A stretch of 64,000 nt of DNA, taken from assembly GCF_026898155.1 (NCBI RefSeq), contig NZ_CP114029.1, positions 2,894,001-2,958,000 on the forward strand, in the 5' to 3' direction. Each line of letters starts with the position of its first letter. The first letter of the stretch is position 1. This stretch comes from Jiella pelagia (GTDB lineage: Bacteria > Pseudomonadota > Alphaproteobacteria > Rhizobiales > Rhizobiaceae). This document shows positions 29,730 through 41,177 of this stretch, piece by piece. The translations under genes and the position numbers were made by a program. The notes under the pieces are model-generated. The model had not been told where the DNA came from, did not search any database, and saw only the letters and a program-made list of their open reading frames with translations.

Positions 29730-31098
29730 TCAGATCCGCGACGCCAGCGTCGCCGTTGCTCTCCTGAACCGCGCGAAGATCGCCTCGCCGTCGACATGGC
29801 GCCCGCCCTCGACGCGCTTCTGGCCCAAAGCCCAGACCTTGTCGATGGGGGATGATGAGGCGCCAAAGACGAAGCTGTCGAGAATGCGGTCGCCGCCGCG
29901 GCCGACGAGGGCCGGATGCTCGGCCTTCAGCGAGACGAGATCGGCGAGGGCGCCGGGCTTCAGCCCGGCTGTGCCGATGCCCGTCGCGCGGGCGCCGCCG
30001 GCGAGCGCTGCCTCGAAGACTGTCCGGCCGTTGGAGGCCCCGTGGGGCGCCAGGACGTTGCGGGCGCGGCGATTGAGTCGTTGGGCATATTCCAGCTGGC
30101 GCAGTTCGTCTGCGGCGCCGATCAATACGTTCGAATCGGTGCCGACGCCGAGCGTGCCGCCGGCCGCGACGAATTCGGCGGCGTTGAAGAAGCCGTCGCC
30201 GAGATTGGCCTCGGTGACCGGGCAGAGGCCGGCGACGGCGCTGGTGGCGGCGAGGGCGCGGGTTTCGCTCTCGGTCATGTGGGTGGCATGGATCAGGCAC
30301 CAGCGCGCATCGACCGCTGCATGGTCGAGCAGCCATTCCACCGGCCGCTGGCCGCTCCAGGCTAGGCAGTCGTCCACCTCCTTCACCTGTTCGGAAATAT
30401 GCATGTGAAAGGGCGCGTCGGGCCGCAGCGCGGCGGCAAAGGCGAGCCTCCTCGGGCGTTGCGGCCCTGAGGCTGTGGGCGGCGACGGCGAGTCGCGATT
30501 CCGGGAAAGCCGCGATGGCGCTTTCGCTCGCTTCGAGGAGGCGGGCAAAGCCGTCCCGGTCGTTGATGAAGCGACGCTGGCCCGCCGTCGGTGCGGCTCC
30601 GCCGAAGTCGGAATGGGCGTAAAGGACCGGGATCAGCGTCATGCCGATGCCGCTGTCCGCCGCGGCCGACGAAATCGCGTCGGCCAGCCGCGCGAGGTCG
30701 TCATAGGGTGTGCCGTCCGGCTGGTGATGGAGATAGTGGAACTCCCCGACGCGGGTGAAGCCGCCTTCCAGCATCTCGGCATAGAGCTGGGCGGCGACCG
30801 CCTCGATCTCCTCGGGAGAAAGCGCCAGCGCAACGCGGTACATGATGTCCCGCCAGGTCCAGAAGGTGTCGTGGCCGGGCCCGCGGATCTCGGCGAGCCC
30901 CGCCATCGCCCGCTGGAAGGCGTGGCTGTGGAGATTGGCCATGCCGGGAATGAGGATCGCCACCCGCTCGTCGCCGGGCATGGGCGCCGCGCCGGCCTTG
31001 ACCGACCCGATCCTCGTACCGGCGACGGTGACCCGGCAGTTTGCCGCAAAGCCTTCCGGCAGCAGCGCATTTTCGGCAAAGATGGTGGTCTCGGTCAT
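29730..31098 (-). CDS. hutF: Formimidoylglutamate deiminase HutF (one apparent frameshift)
   Basis: 455 residues after correction. Zinc amidohydrolase that converts N-formimino-L-glutamate to N-formyl-L-glutamate and ammonia, feeding HutG. Family motifs are MANLHSHAFQRAMAGLAE (metal histidines), GEFHYLHHQPDGTPYDDL, FHMHISEQ and VGTDSNVLIGAADELR. The frame breaks at GAGCCTC 30444-30450. As GAGCTC it reads AATPEELAFAAALRPDAPFH with no gap. It is divergent from hutI across a 93-base gap. Its presence with hutG shows the five-step histidine pathway. Confidence 0.9.
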
Positions 31099-31143
31099 CG
31101 GTCGTCCCTTGCGACGTCGCTGCAGCCGCTTGCGCGGCCCCGC

Positions 31144-31160
31144 ATTATGTCTATACATTA
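31144..31160. promoter_or_regulatory. Candidate HutC operator in the hutF-hutI gap
   Basis: ATTATGTCTATACATTA has at its core ATGTCTATACAT, matching its own reverse complement at 10 of 12 bases. It lies in the middle of the 93-base gap between the divergent hutF and hutI, as expected for a HutC operator. The half TTATGTCTA recurs before the importer operon at 29621-29629. Confidence 0.55.
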
Positions 31161-31191
31161 AACGCCGACGAGCGCAGCCTGCAAGGAGGCG

Positions 31192-32416
31192 ATGATGGTC
31201 GAGTACAGCAGCTCCCAACCCGTGAAAGTGTGGCGCAATCTGCGCCTCGCGACCATGGCCGGCGACGGGATCGGCCGTATCCAGGCGGGAGCCCTGGTGA
31301 TCCGCGACGGGCGGTTTGCCTTCGCCGGGCCCGAGGCCGAGCTTCCCGCCGAGTTCGACGGTTGCGAGAGCTTCGACGGCGAGGGGCGCTGGGCGACCCC
31401 CGGCCTCGTCGATTGCCACACCCATCTCGTTTTTGCCGGCAACCGCGCCAAGGAATTCGAGATGCGGCTCGCCGGCGCGACCTATGAGGAGGTCGCGCGG
31501 GCCGGCGGCGGCATCGTCTCCTCGGTGAAGGGCGTCCGCGAGGCCAGCGAGGACGACCTCATTGCGGAAACCCTGCCACGGCTCGATGCTCTGATCGCCG
31601 AGGGCGTGACGACCATCGAGGTGAAGTCCGGCTACGGGCTCGACACCGAGAGCGAGATGAAGAGCCTTCGCGCCGCCGGCCGGCTCGCCGAAGTCCGCGA
31701 CATCGGCGTTCGCCGCACCTTTCTCGGCGCCCATGCGCTTCCGCCCGAGGCGAAGGGCGACAAGGCCGCCTACATCGCCAAGGTCTGCGACGAGATGCTG
31801 CCGGCGGTCGCCAAGGCAGGCCTTGCCGACGCGGTCGACGGGTTCTGCGAAGGCATCGCCTTTTCGCCGGACGAGATCGCCAGGGTCTTCGATGCGGCGA
31901 AGGTGCTCGGCCTGCCGGTCAAGCTCCATGCCGAACAGCTCTCCGATCAGGGCGGCGCGGCGCTCGCCGCCAGCTACGGGGCGCTTTCGGCCGATCATCT
32001 GGAATATCTGTCGGAAGACGGGGCGAGGGCGATGGCCGCGGCGGGAACGGTCGCCGTGCTCCTTCCCGGCGCCTTTTACTTCATCCGCGAGACCAAGATC
32101 CCTCCGGTCGATCTCCTGCGCCGCCACGGCGTTCAGATCGCGCTCGCCACCGACTGCAATCCCGGCACCTCGCCGTTGACCTCGCTGCTTCTGACCATGA
32201 ACATGGCGGCGACCTTCTTCCGCATGACCGTCGACGAATGCCTGATCGCGGTGACGCGCAACGGCGCCAGGGCGCTCGGCCTCGGCGACGAGATCGGCAC
32301 GCTGGAAGCCGGCAAGCGCGCCGACTTCTGCCTCTGGGACGTCGATGATCCGGCCGAGCCTCGTCTACCGGATCAGCTTCAATCCACTTCACCAACGCTT
32401 CAGGGGCGGCCAATGA
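31192..32416 (+). CDS. hutI: Imidazolonepropionase HutI (one apparent frameshift)
   Basis: 407 residues after correction, normal for HutI. It hydrolyses 4-imidazolone-5-propanoate to N-formimino-L-glutamate in the cytoplasm. Motifs: [50 protein letters not shown] and [18 protein letters not shown] precedes ATG 31192. Near the C-terminus GAGCCTC 32356-32362 removes the stop and makes HutI appear fused to HutH as 921 residues. As GAGCTC it reads [18 protein letters not shown] and ends in RGGQ at TGA 32414-32416, overlapping the hutH ATG (ATGA). So there is no fusion. Confidence 0.92.
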
Positions 32417-33957
32417 CCGAGACACTCGTCCTCGAACCGGGCGCCGTCACTCTGGATGCCTGGCGGGCGATCTATCGCGGCGCCGGTGCAAGGCTCACTG
32501 ACGCAGCCTGGGGCGATGTCGAAGAGAGCGCCGCCGCGGTCGCCCGGATCCTGGCGCGGGGCGAGCCCGTCTACGGGATCAATACCGGCTTCGGCAAGCT
32601 CGCCTCGGTGCGGATCGGCGACGAGGATCTCGAGACGCTGCAGCGCAACATCGTCCTCAGCCACGCCGCCGGCGTCGGCAAGCCGATGCCGGTGCCGATC
32701 GCCCGGCTGATGATGGCGCTGAAGCTGGTCAGCCTCGGGCGCGGGGCATCGGGCATCAGCGTCGAAACGCTGCGCCTGCTCGAAGCGCTGATCGAGAAGG
32801 GCCTCACCCCGGTCATTCCCGCCAAGGGCTCAGTCGGCGCCTCGGGCGATCTGGCGCCACTCTCCCACATGACCGCGGCGATGATCGGCGTCGGCGAGTT
32901 CTTCGTCGGCAGCGAACGGGTGCCGGCCATGCAGGCGCTCGCCGCCGCCGGGCTGGAGCCGGTGACCCTTCGCGCCAAGGAAGGTCTCGCCCTCCTCAAC
33001 GGCACGCAGTTTTCCACCGCCAACGCCCTCGCCGGCCTGTTCGAGGCCGAGCGGCTCTATCAGGCAGCCCTCGTCGCCGGGGCGCTTTCGACTGATGCCG
33101 CCAAGGGCTCCGACACGCCCTTCGATCCGCGCATCCACGCGTTGCGCGGCCATGCCGGCCAGAAGGAGACGGCGGCGGCGCTTCTCTCCCTCATGGCGGG
33201 CTCCGAAATCCGCGCCTCGCACCGCATCGACGATCCGCGCGTGCAGGACCCCTATTGCGTGCGCTGCCAGCCGCAGGTGATGGGGGCGGCGCTCGACATC
33301 CTGCGCCAGGCGGGGCGCACGCTTCTGATCGAGGCGAATGGCGTCTCCGACAATCCGCTGATCTTTGCCGGCGAGGACGAGGCGCTGTCGGGCGGCAACT
33401 TCCACGCCGAGCCCGTCGCCTTCGCCGCCGACATGATCGCCATGGCGATCTGCGAGATCGGCTCGATTTCCGAACGCCGCACGGCGATGCTGGTCGACCC
33501 GGCGCTGTCGGGTCTGCCGGCCTTCCTGACGCCGAAGCCGGGGCTGAATTCCGGCTTCATGATCGCCCAGGTGACGGCGGCCGCGCTCGTTTCGGAAAAC
33601 AAGCAGAAGGCCTTTCCGGCGAGCGTCGACTCGATCCCGACCTCCGCCAATCAGGAAGACCACGTCTCTATGGCCGCCCATGGTGCAAGGCGGCTGAAGG
33701 AAATGGCCGAGAACGCCATGGCAGTGGTAGCGATCGAGTTGCTCGCCGCCGCACAGGGCTGCGATCTCCTCGCCGGGCCGGCGTCGAGCCGGCCGCTCGA
33801 AGCCGTCCGCAGGGTGCTGCGCGAAAAGGTGCCGATGCTGCGCGAGGATCGCCATTTTTCGCCGGACATCGAGGCGGCGCTCGGCCTCGTCGTGGCCGGT
33901 TCGCTCGCCGAGGCGGTTTCGCCGCTGGCGCTTCCGGCGGTCGGGGAAGGGACATGA
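32413..33957 (+). CDS. hutH: Histidine ammonia-lyase HutH
   Basis: 514 residues from ATG 32413. First step of histidine breakdown: histidine to urocanate plus ammonia. The MIO cofactor arises from Ala-Ser-Gly in [15 protein letters not shown] (about residue 142). Other hallmarks are [31 protein letters not shown] and [17 protein letters not shown]. It is coupled to hutI by a four-base overlap and followed 16 bases later by hutG. Confidence 0.96.
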   Translation: MTETLVLEPGAVTLDAWRAIYRGAGARLTDAAWGDVEESAAAVARILARGEPVYGINTGFGKLASVRIGDEDLETLQRNIVLSHAAGVGKPMPVPIARLMMALKLVSLGRGASGISVETLRLLEALIEKGLTPVIPAKGSVGASGDLAPLSHMTAAMIGVGEFFVGSERVPAMQALAAAGLEPVTLRAKEGLALLNGTQFSTANALAGLFEAERLYQAALVAGALSTDAAKGSDTPFDPRIHALRGHAGQKETAAALLSLMAGSEIRASHRIDDPRVQDPYCVRCQPQVMGAALDILRQAGRTLLIEANGVSDNPLIFAGEDEALSGGNFHAEPVAFAADMIAMAICEIGSISERRTAMLVDPALSGLPAFLTPKPGLNSGFMIAQVTAAALVSENKQKAFPASVDSIPTSANQEDHVSMAAHGARRLKEMAENAMAVVAIELLAAAQGCDLLAGPASSRPLEAVRRVLREKVPMLREDRHFSPDIEAALGLVVAGSLAEAVSPLALPAVGEGT

Positions 33958-33973
33958 GAGGAAAGATCCGCCC

Positions 33974-34792
33974 GTGAACGACTGGCTGACCATCCGCCAG
34001 GGCAACGCCCCGCTCCTCGTCTCGCTTCCCCACACAGGAACCGAGATCCCGGCCGAGTTTCAGGACGGTCTCGTCTCGCTCTGGCTCGCCCGGCGCGATG
34101 CCGACTGGTGGATCGACAGGCTCTACGCTTTCACCGAAGACCTCGACGCCACGATCGTGCGCACCGCCATCTCGCGCACGGTGATCGACGTCAACCGCGA
34201 TCCCTCCGGCGTCTCGCTCTATCCGGGACAGGCGACGACGGAACTCTGCCCGACGACCAGCTTCGACGGCGAGCCGCTCTACGAGGCGGGGCGCGAGCCC
34301 GCCGAGGCCGAGATCGACCGCCGTCGAGCGCTCTATCATGCGCCCTATCATGCGGCACTCGAGGCCGAGATAGCCCGGCTTCGGGCCATCCACCCGACCA
34401 TCGTCGTCTACGACTGTCACTCGATCCGCTCGGTCATCCCGCGGCTCTTCGATGGGGAACTGCCGCAGTTCAACATCGGCACCAATTCGGGCGCTGCCTG
34501 CGCCCATGCGCTTCAGTCCGAGATCGAGCGCATCGCCGCTGCCAGCGGCTTGCCATGGGTCTCGAACGGCCGCTTCAAGGGCGGCTTCATCACCCGCTCC
34601 TTCGGCGATCCCGCTTCCGGCGTCCATGCGGTCCAGATGGAACTCGCCTGCCGCGGCTACATGGAAGAGCCGGCTGTGCCGTCCCCGGACAACTGGCCGT
34701 CGCCCTACGACCCGGAGCGCGCCGCGCCGCTCCTTTTCATCCTGCAGACGATGATCGCCGCCTGCCTCGCCTTCGCCGATCCGGCCCACTAG
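33974..34792 (+). CDS. hutG: N-formylglutamate deformylase HutG
   Basis: 272 residues. Hydrolyses N-formyl-L-glutamate to glutamate and formate, last step of the HutF/HutG branch. FGH-family motifs are PLLVSLPHTGTEIPAEF near residue 15, VIDVNRDPSGVSLYPGQ, VVYDCHSIRSVIPRLFDG and GRFKGGFITRSFGDP. It sits between hutH and hutU, 18 bases before the hutU ATG. Confidence 0.94.
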   Translation: MNDWLTIRQGNAPLLVSLPHTGTEIPAEFQDGLVSLWLARRDADWWIDRLYAFTEDLDATIVRTAISRTVIDVNRDPSGVSLYPGQATTELCPTTSFDGEPLYEAGREPAEAEIDRRRALYHAPYHAALEAEIARLRAIHPTIVVYDCHSIRSVIPRLFDGELPQFNIGTNSGAACAHALQSEIERIAAASGLPWVSNGRFKGGFITRSFGDPASGVHAVQMELACRGYMEEPAVPSPDNWPSPYDPERAAPLLFILQTMIAACLAFADPAH

Positions 34793-34810
34793 CCGAAAAG
34801 GGACAGCCCC

Positions 34811-36478
34811 ATGACCCGCATCGACAATTCCCGCACGATCCGCGCGCCCCACGGGAGCGAATTGTCCGCCAAGAGCTGGCTGACGGAAGCGCCGATGCGC
34901 ATGCTGATGAACAATCTCGATCCGGGCGTCGCCGAGAAGCCCGGCGAGCTGGTCGTCTATGGCGGCATCGGCCGGGCGGCGCGGGACTGGGAGAGCTTCG
35001 ACCGGATCGTTGCGACGCTGAAGCGGCTGGAGGACGACGAGACGCTGCTCGTCCAATCGGGCAAGCCGGTCGGCGTGTTCAAAACGCACAAGGATGCGCC
35101 GCGGGTCCTCATCGCCAATTCCAACCTCGTGCCACACTGGGCGACCTGGGACCATTTCCACGAGCTGGATAAGAAGGGCCTCGCCATGTACGGCCAGATG
35201 ACGGCCGGCTCGTGGATCTATATCGGCAGCCAAGGCATCGTGCAGGGCACCTATGAGACCTTCGTCGAGATGGGCCGCCAGCACTATGGCGGCGATCTCG
35301 CCGGCAAATGGATCCTGACGGCCGGCCTCGGCGGCATGGGCGGCGCCCAGACGCTCGCCGCCACCATGGCCGGCGCCTCCTGCCTTGCCGTCGAATGCCG
35401 TCCGTCCTCGATCGAGTTCCGCCTGAAGACCCGCTATGTCGATGTCCAGGCGAAGGACCTCGACGATGCGCTGGCGATCATCGAAAAGGCCACCGCCGAA
35501 AAGAAGCCGGTCTCCGTTGCGCTGCTGGGCAACATGGCGGAAGTCCTGCCCGAACTCGTGAGGCGCGGCGTCCATCCCGACATCCTGACCGACCAGACCT
35601 CGGCGCATGATCCCGTCAACGGCTATCTGCCGGCCGGCTGGTCGCTTGGCGAGTGGGAGGACAAGCGCGAGCGCGATCCGAAGGCGGTGGCAAAGGCCGC
35701 GCGGGCCTCGATGGCGGTCCACGTTCGGGCCATGCTCGAACTCCACCGCGCCGGCGTTGCGACCGTCGACTACGGCAACAACATCCGCCAGATGGCGCTG
35801 GAGGAGGGGGTCTCGGACGCCTTCGCCTTTCCGGGCTTCGTGCCGGCCTATATCCGCCCGCTGTTCTGCCGCGGCGTCGGGCCGTTCCGCTGGGTGGCCC
35901 TCTCCGGCGATCCGGAGGACATCTACAAGACCGACGCCAAGGTGAAGGAGCTGATGCCGGACGACGCCCATCTCCACCGCTGGCTCGACATGGCCAGGGA
36001 GCGCATCGCCTTCCAGGGCCTGCCGGCGCGGATCTGCTGGGTCGGGCTCGGCGACAGACATCGTCTGGGCCTCGCCTTTAATGAAATGGTGGCGAAGGGC
36101 GAACTCTCGGCCCCCGTCGTCATCGGCCGGGACCACCTCGATTCCGGCTCCGTCGCCTCGCCGAACCGCGAGACCGAGGCGATGAAGGACGGTTCGGACG
36201 CGGTCTCCGACTGGCCGCTGCTCAACGCCCTCCTCAACACGGCGTCCGGCGCCACCTGGGTGTCGCTCCATCACGGCGGCGGCGTCGGCATGGGCTTTTC
36301 CCAGCACGCCGGCATGGTCGTCGTCTGCGACGGCACCGACGAGGCAGCCGCCCGCGTCGGCCGGGTTCTGTGGAACGACCCGGCCACCGGCGTCATGCGC
36401 CACGCAGACGCCGGCTATGAGACCGCGCTCGACTGCGCCCGGGAGATGCAGCTGGATCTGCCCGGGATCCTGGGGTGA
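34811..36478 (+). CDS. hutU: Urocanate hydratase HutU
   Basis: 555 residues, normal length. Converts urocanate to imidazolonepropionate with tightly bound NAD used as an electrophile. The NAD-binding glycine-rich region is [15 protein letters not shown] (about residue 175). [31 protein letters not shown] and the conserved C-terminal [18 protein letters not shown] are present. It is the last gene of hutIHGU, with no clear terminator after it. Confidence 0.96.
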   Translation: MTRIDNSRTIRAPHGSELSAKSWLTEAPMRMLMNNLDPGVAEKPGELVVYGGIGRAARDWESFDRIVATLKRLEDDETLLVQSGKPVGVFKTHKDAPRVLIANSNLVPHWATWDHFHELDKKGLAMYGQMTAGSWIYIGSQGIVQGTYETFVEMGRQHYGGDLAGKWILTAGLGGMGGAQTLAATMAGASCLAVECRPSSIEFRLKTRYVDVQAKDLDDALAIIEKATAEKKPVSVALLGNMAEVLPELVRRGVHPDILTDQTSAHDPVNGYLPAGWSLGEWEDKRERDPKAVAKAARASMAVHVRAMLELHRAGVATVDYGNNIRQMALEEGVSDAFAFPGFVPAYIRPLFCRGVGPFRWVALSGDPEDIYKTDAKVKELMPDDAHLHRWLDMARERIAFQGLPARICWVGLGDRHRLGLAFNEMVAKGELSAPVVIGRDHLDSGSVASPNRETEAMKDGSDAVSDWPLLNALLNTASGATWVSLHHGGGVGMGFSQHAGMVVVCDGTDEAAARVGRVLWNDPATGVMRHADAGYETALDCAREMQLDLPGILG

Positions 36479-36784
36479 GAGGCGCACACGGGCGGGCTGG
36501 CCAGCCGAGGTGACGGCTTTCCGCCGCCGACAGCCCGATCGCCGCTCCTCGCCCTGCGGAAAGCCAAGCACAGCCTTGGGCAAGCCACCAGACGCATACA
36601 AGAGCAAATGCGAAGACGACCAGACGATCTGGTGGCTGCCGTAGCGCCAGACCGCGTCTGAACTGCAAGAAATAGCCGGACGAAGAGGAGTTGGAGCTGT
36701 CGCCTGAGCAGCTTCATCGGCTTTCGCGCGGCCGCTGACTGCCGAAGAATGCTCCCCGTGTCAGGGACCCGAAGGGCCGGCTCG
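36479..36784. other. Intergenic region before the octad-repeat gene
   Basis: About 306 bases without a supportable gene. I see one near-perfect inverted repeat, ACCAGACGATCTGGT at 36619-36633 (arms ACCAGA/TCTGGT), which could be an operator or a small hairpin. No clear promoter, terminator or RNA gene is visible. Confidence 0.4.
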
Positions 36785-39700
36785 ATGACGACGATCTCCT
36801 CCCAAAGCACTCTCCAGATCAAGGCTATCCCGGCCAAGACGCTGGCCACCTGGAGCCCCGAGGATCTGGCGGATCTGACGACGGTGCAGGTCGGTGCCCT
36901 CTCGGCTTCGCAGATCGCCGCCCTGTCGAGCGAGGGCATCGCCGCGCTTTCCTCCGATCAGGTCTCGGCGATTTCGGCCAAGGCCATTCCCGGCCTGACG
37001 CAGGAACAGCTGGCAGCCCTCGGCGCCGACAAGATCGCCGGCCTGACCGGCTCGCAGGTCAGCGCCTTGCGCAGTACGCAGATCGCCGGCCTCACGACGG
37101 ACCAGGCAGAGGCCTTTACGCCGTCGCAGATCGCCAATCTCAGCCGCACGCAGATCGCCAACTTAAGCACCGAGGATCTGGCGACCTTCACCGCGGAGGA
37201 CATCGCCGCCATCAGCGTTCCCAGCCTCGCAGGACTGTCCGGCGACAAGATCGCCTCGCTCACAGTCGGACAGACCTCCGCCTTCACGGCCAGCCAGATC
37301 GCCGGATTGAGCGCCAGTCAGGTGAAGGCGTTGACGGTCGAGCAGGTCGAGGCGTTCTCCACGACGCAGGTGGCCGCATTCGGCTCGACGCAGGTCGCTG
37401 CGCTTTCGCCGGAAAACTTCGCCACTTTCTCGGAAACGGAAATCGCCGCCCTGAGCATGCGGGCCGTCACCGGTCTGACGAGCCAGCAGATCGCAGTGAT
37501 GAGCCCTTCCCAGGTCGAGGCGCTGACGTCGCAACAGGTCGCCGGCTTCAGCTCGCGGCAGATCGCGGCCTTCGGCGCCGAGCAGATGGCGAGCTTCTCG
37601 GCGGCCGATGTCGCGGCGATCAGTCCGAAGGCCGTGGGAGGTTTGTCCGTCCCCGCGGTCTCGGAGCTGACGGCCGATCAGCTCGGCGCCATGACGACGA
37701 GCCAGATCGGAGCGCTGAAGGCCAGCCAGATCAAGGGGCTCTCGGCCAGCCAGATCGGGGCTCTGTCGACCAGCCAGGTCGGCGCCCTCAACGCCGCCCA
37801 TGTCACGGCCCTCGGCGACGCTCTGGCGTCGCTCTCTCCCGCCCAGATCGCAGCCATCGATCCCAAAGCCGTCAGAGGCCTCACCGCCGCCCAGGTCCCT
37901 GGGCTCACCGCCGCCCAGATAGAAGCCCTGACGCCGGCGCAGGTGACAAGTCTCGGCGCGACGCAGATCGCCAAGCTGACGAGCGAGCAGTTCGCGACTT
38001 TTTCGACCGGCGACGTCGCGGCGATCAACCCCTATGCCGTTGCCGGGCTCTCCACGGAAAACGTCGCCAGCCTGTCGCTCGAGCAGGTCTCCGCCCTGAC
38101 GGCTCCGCAGATTGCCGCGTTGAAATCCACCCAGATCGCCGCCTTCAGCGCCAGCCAGGCCGACGTCCTGTCGCCGGCGCAGCTTCGCGCGATGAATGGC
38201 AGACAGCTTGCCGCCCTGTCGGTCGAGGCGATCGGGGGATTCTCGACCGAGCAGATCGCGGCCATCACACCGGGCGCGGTCTCGGGGCTTACGGTGGCCC
38301 AGGTCGCGGCGTTCATGCCGGCCCAGGCCGAGGCTCTGACCACGGCACAAATCGCCAACCTCACGGCTTCGCAACTCGCCGCGTTCGGGACCGAGGCATT
38401 CGAGAAATTCTCCCGCGCCGACGTCGCGGCGATCAGCACGAGGGCGATGTACGGCCTTTCACCCGACACGATCGCCTTCATGAGCCTCGACCAGTTCGCC
38501 GGCCTGACGGCAGCCCAGCTGGGGCTGCTCAAGCCCGCCCAGATCTCGGCCTTCACCCCTGCTCAAACCGAAACGCTGACGACGACGCAGATCCGCGCCT
38601 TCACGGCGACGCAGCTCGGCGCCCTGCCGATGGAAAGCGTCGCCGTCCTGTCCGCCGAACAGATGGCGGCTCTCAGCGCCAAGGCGATCCCCGGTCTGAC
38701 CACCGCCCAGATCGCCGCCTTGACGCCTCCCCAGGTGGAGGCCCTCGTGCCGACACAGGTGGCGGCATTCAAGACCCCGCAACTGGCCGCCTTCAGCGCC
38801 GATCAGCTGGCGACCTTTGCACCGGAAGACATGGCGGCGGTGAACGTCTCGGCTCTCTCCGGCCTTTCGGTCGAGGCGATCTCCGGCCTCAGCCAGAGCC
38901 AGGTCGCGGCGCTGACCGCGGCGCAGATCGGTGGATTGAAGCCGGCCCAGGTCGGCGCGCTGACCCCCTCGCAAGTCCAGTCCCTATCCGCGACGCAGGT
39001 CCGCAGCCTCACCTCGACGCAGCTCGCGGCGATGTCGAGCGATGCCCTGGCCACCTTGTCCAGCGACCAGATCGCAGCGATCAACGCCAAGGCGGTGAGC
39101 GGCCTCACCGCGGCGCAGGTCTCCGGCCTGAGCACCCTTCAGGCGGAGGCTCTCACCCCGGCGCAGGTCGCCGCCTTGAACGCGACGCAGATGGCGGCAC
39201 TGACGGCGGAGGATTTCTCGACATTCTCGCCCGCCGACATCGCGGCCATCGGAACGAGCGCGCTCGCCGGCCTGTCGAGCGACGTCGTCGCCGGTCTCAG
39301 CGTCGAGCAGGTGGCCGCTTTCACGCCGGCCCAGATCGCCGGGTTGAAGACGGTTCAGATCGCCGCCCTGACGCCGGGCCAGATCGCCGGCCTCACCACC
39401 AGCCAGCTCCGCGGCCTGACGGCGGCGCAGACCGGCGCTCTTTCAGAGGGTCAACTCGCCGCCCTGTCGCCCGACCAGGTCGCCGAACTCAGCGCCAAGG
39501 CCGTCGCGGGATTTGGTGCGGGACACATCGCCGGCCTGACCGTCGAGCAGGTAGACGCTTTCTCGACGTCGCAGCTGGGCGCCCTGACGGCGACGCAGCT
39601 CGCCGCGCTGACGGGAGCGGCCCTGCAGACCTTCTCCACCGCCGACATTGCGGCGCTCAACGCTGGCGCGATTTCCGGCCTGTCGAACGACAATGTCGCC

Positions 39701-41036
39701 GCTCTCACCACCGAACAGCTTTCCGCATTGACGACGAGCCAGATCGCCGGACTGACGGCAGGCCAGATCGAAGCGCTTTCCCCGGCGCAGATGAACGCCC
39801 TGTCGACCGCACAGGTCGGCGCCTTCACGGCTAGCCAGATCGCCGGCCTTTCGCCGGAAAAGGTCACCGGGCTGTCCACCGAGCAGTTCGCGGCGCTCGG
39901 CACCAAGGCCATTTCCGGCCTGACCACCCCGCAGATCGCGGCCTTCAGCCCGAGCCTCGCCCAGAGCCTGACGACGAGCCAGATCGCGGCGCTGAACGCG
40001 GAACAGGTCGCTTCGCTCAGCAGCGCGGCGCTGGAGGCCCTGTCGGCGGACGCAATCGCCGCGCTCAGCGCCAACGGGATTGCCGGCCTGCCGGCAGAAA
40101 AGATCGCCAGCCTGCGCGTCGATCAGGTGGCCGCCCTGAAGGCGACCCAGATTGCCGGGCTGACGACCAGCCAGGTCGCGGCCCTGACGCCCTCGCAGGT
40201 CGAGGCTCTGACACCGACGCAAATCGCCGCCGTCAGCGCCACGCAGGCAGGCGCCTTCGGCCCGCAGGCCGTTGCCGCGCTGACCGGGGCGCAGGTTGCC
40301 GCCCTGACCGCCAAGGCGGTCGCCGGCCTCACGCCCACCCAGATCGAGGCCATGAGGCTCCACCCAGATCGACGCATTTTCGACCGCGCAGATCGCGGCC
40401 CTGACTTCGGGCCAGATCGCCGCGCTCAATGCCGCCGACCTCGCCACCTTCTCCCCTGCCGATCTTGCGGCGATCAAGCCGGCGGCGATCGCCGGGCTTT
40501 CCGCCGATCAGATCGCCGGGCTCGGCGGTGACCAGATCGCCGCCCTGACGACGGGCCAGATCGAGGCCCTGTCCTACTACCAGCTGCGGGCGCTCGACAC
40601 CGTGCAGATAAAGGCGCTGACCACAACGCAGATCGCCGCCCTCAACGCCGTGCAGCTTGCGACCTTCGGCACCGACAAGATCACCGCGCTCTCGCCGGCA
40701 CAGATCGCGGCGCTCAATCCGACGTCGGTGGCCGGCCTGACCCTCGACCTGATCCCGCTTCTCACCGCAGAACAGGCCGAGGCCCTGACATCCACCCAGG
40801 TGGCAAGGCTCGGCGCGGCACAGATCGATGCGCTCAGCACCGACCAGCTCGCGACCTTCTCGACGGACGACATCGCGGCCATCAGCAACTACGCGCTGCC
40901 CGGCCTTTCCGAGGCCGATATCGGCAGTCTCAGGCTGGAACAGCTGCAGGCGATCACGCCGACGCAGACCCAGGCGCTGGATTCCTTACAGATTGCCGCG
41001 ATCATGTCGGCGTATAAATCCTATCAGTCGATCTGA
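36785..41036 (+). CDS. Giant octapeptide-repeat protein, function unknown (one apparent frameshift)
   Basis: 1,416 residues after correction. The start is taken as ATG 36785 (MTTISSQSTL); the frame opens at 36749. The frame breaks at GAGGCTC 40354-40360; as GAGCTC it reads IEAMSSTQIDAFSTAQ and the repeat register is kept. Residues 28 to 1410 are 173 octads of the form [IV]-x-A-[LF]-[ST]-x-x-[QED], then KSYQSI. No Cys, almost no aromatic residues except Phe, no signal peptide, no membrane segment, no known domain. S/T-P-x-Q/E at each unit is a helix N-cap pattern, so I infer a solenoid of very short helices. It stands alone between the hut operon and a convergent Rieske oxygenase gene. Possibly a surface or structural protein; function is not known to me. 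Confidence 0.85.
36866..41015 (+). repeat. Tandem 24-base coding repeats with 408-base super-period
   Basis: The 173 codon-octads are diverged at DNA level but keep register; one octad (number 40, VTALGDA) is one residue short. Octads whose last residue is not Gln/Glu/Asp but usually Ala (for example IAAINPYA-type) mark a second level. Type A markers follow a TF[ST]xxD octad; type B precede an xGLTxxQ octad. From octad 15 to 168 they alternate A-B at 10 octads and B-A at 7, so 17 octads (136 residues) repeat nine times. The only exception is the first B-A gap (octad 5 to 15), which is 10. Confidence 0.85.
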
Positions 41037-41177
41037 CCGGCGGGGAGCCGAGCGGCAGGGATGCCGCAGAGCCACAGCCTTCCGGGATCATCTCCGAAGG
41101 AATGACCGGGAACCACCGCTTCCGGCGCGGAGCAAAGCTGCTCCCGCCGCCCGACGTGGGCGGCGCGCCTCTGCGTC

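Noticed and set aside
36866-41015. CRISPR array or non-coding tandem repeat
   Set aside because: The 24-base units vary at DNA level, keep an open reading frame and conserve amino-acid pattern; there are no unique spacers.
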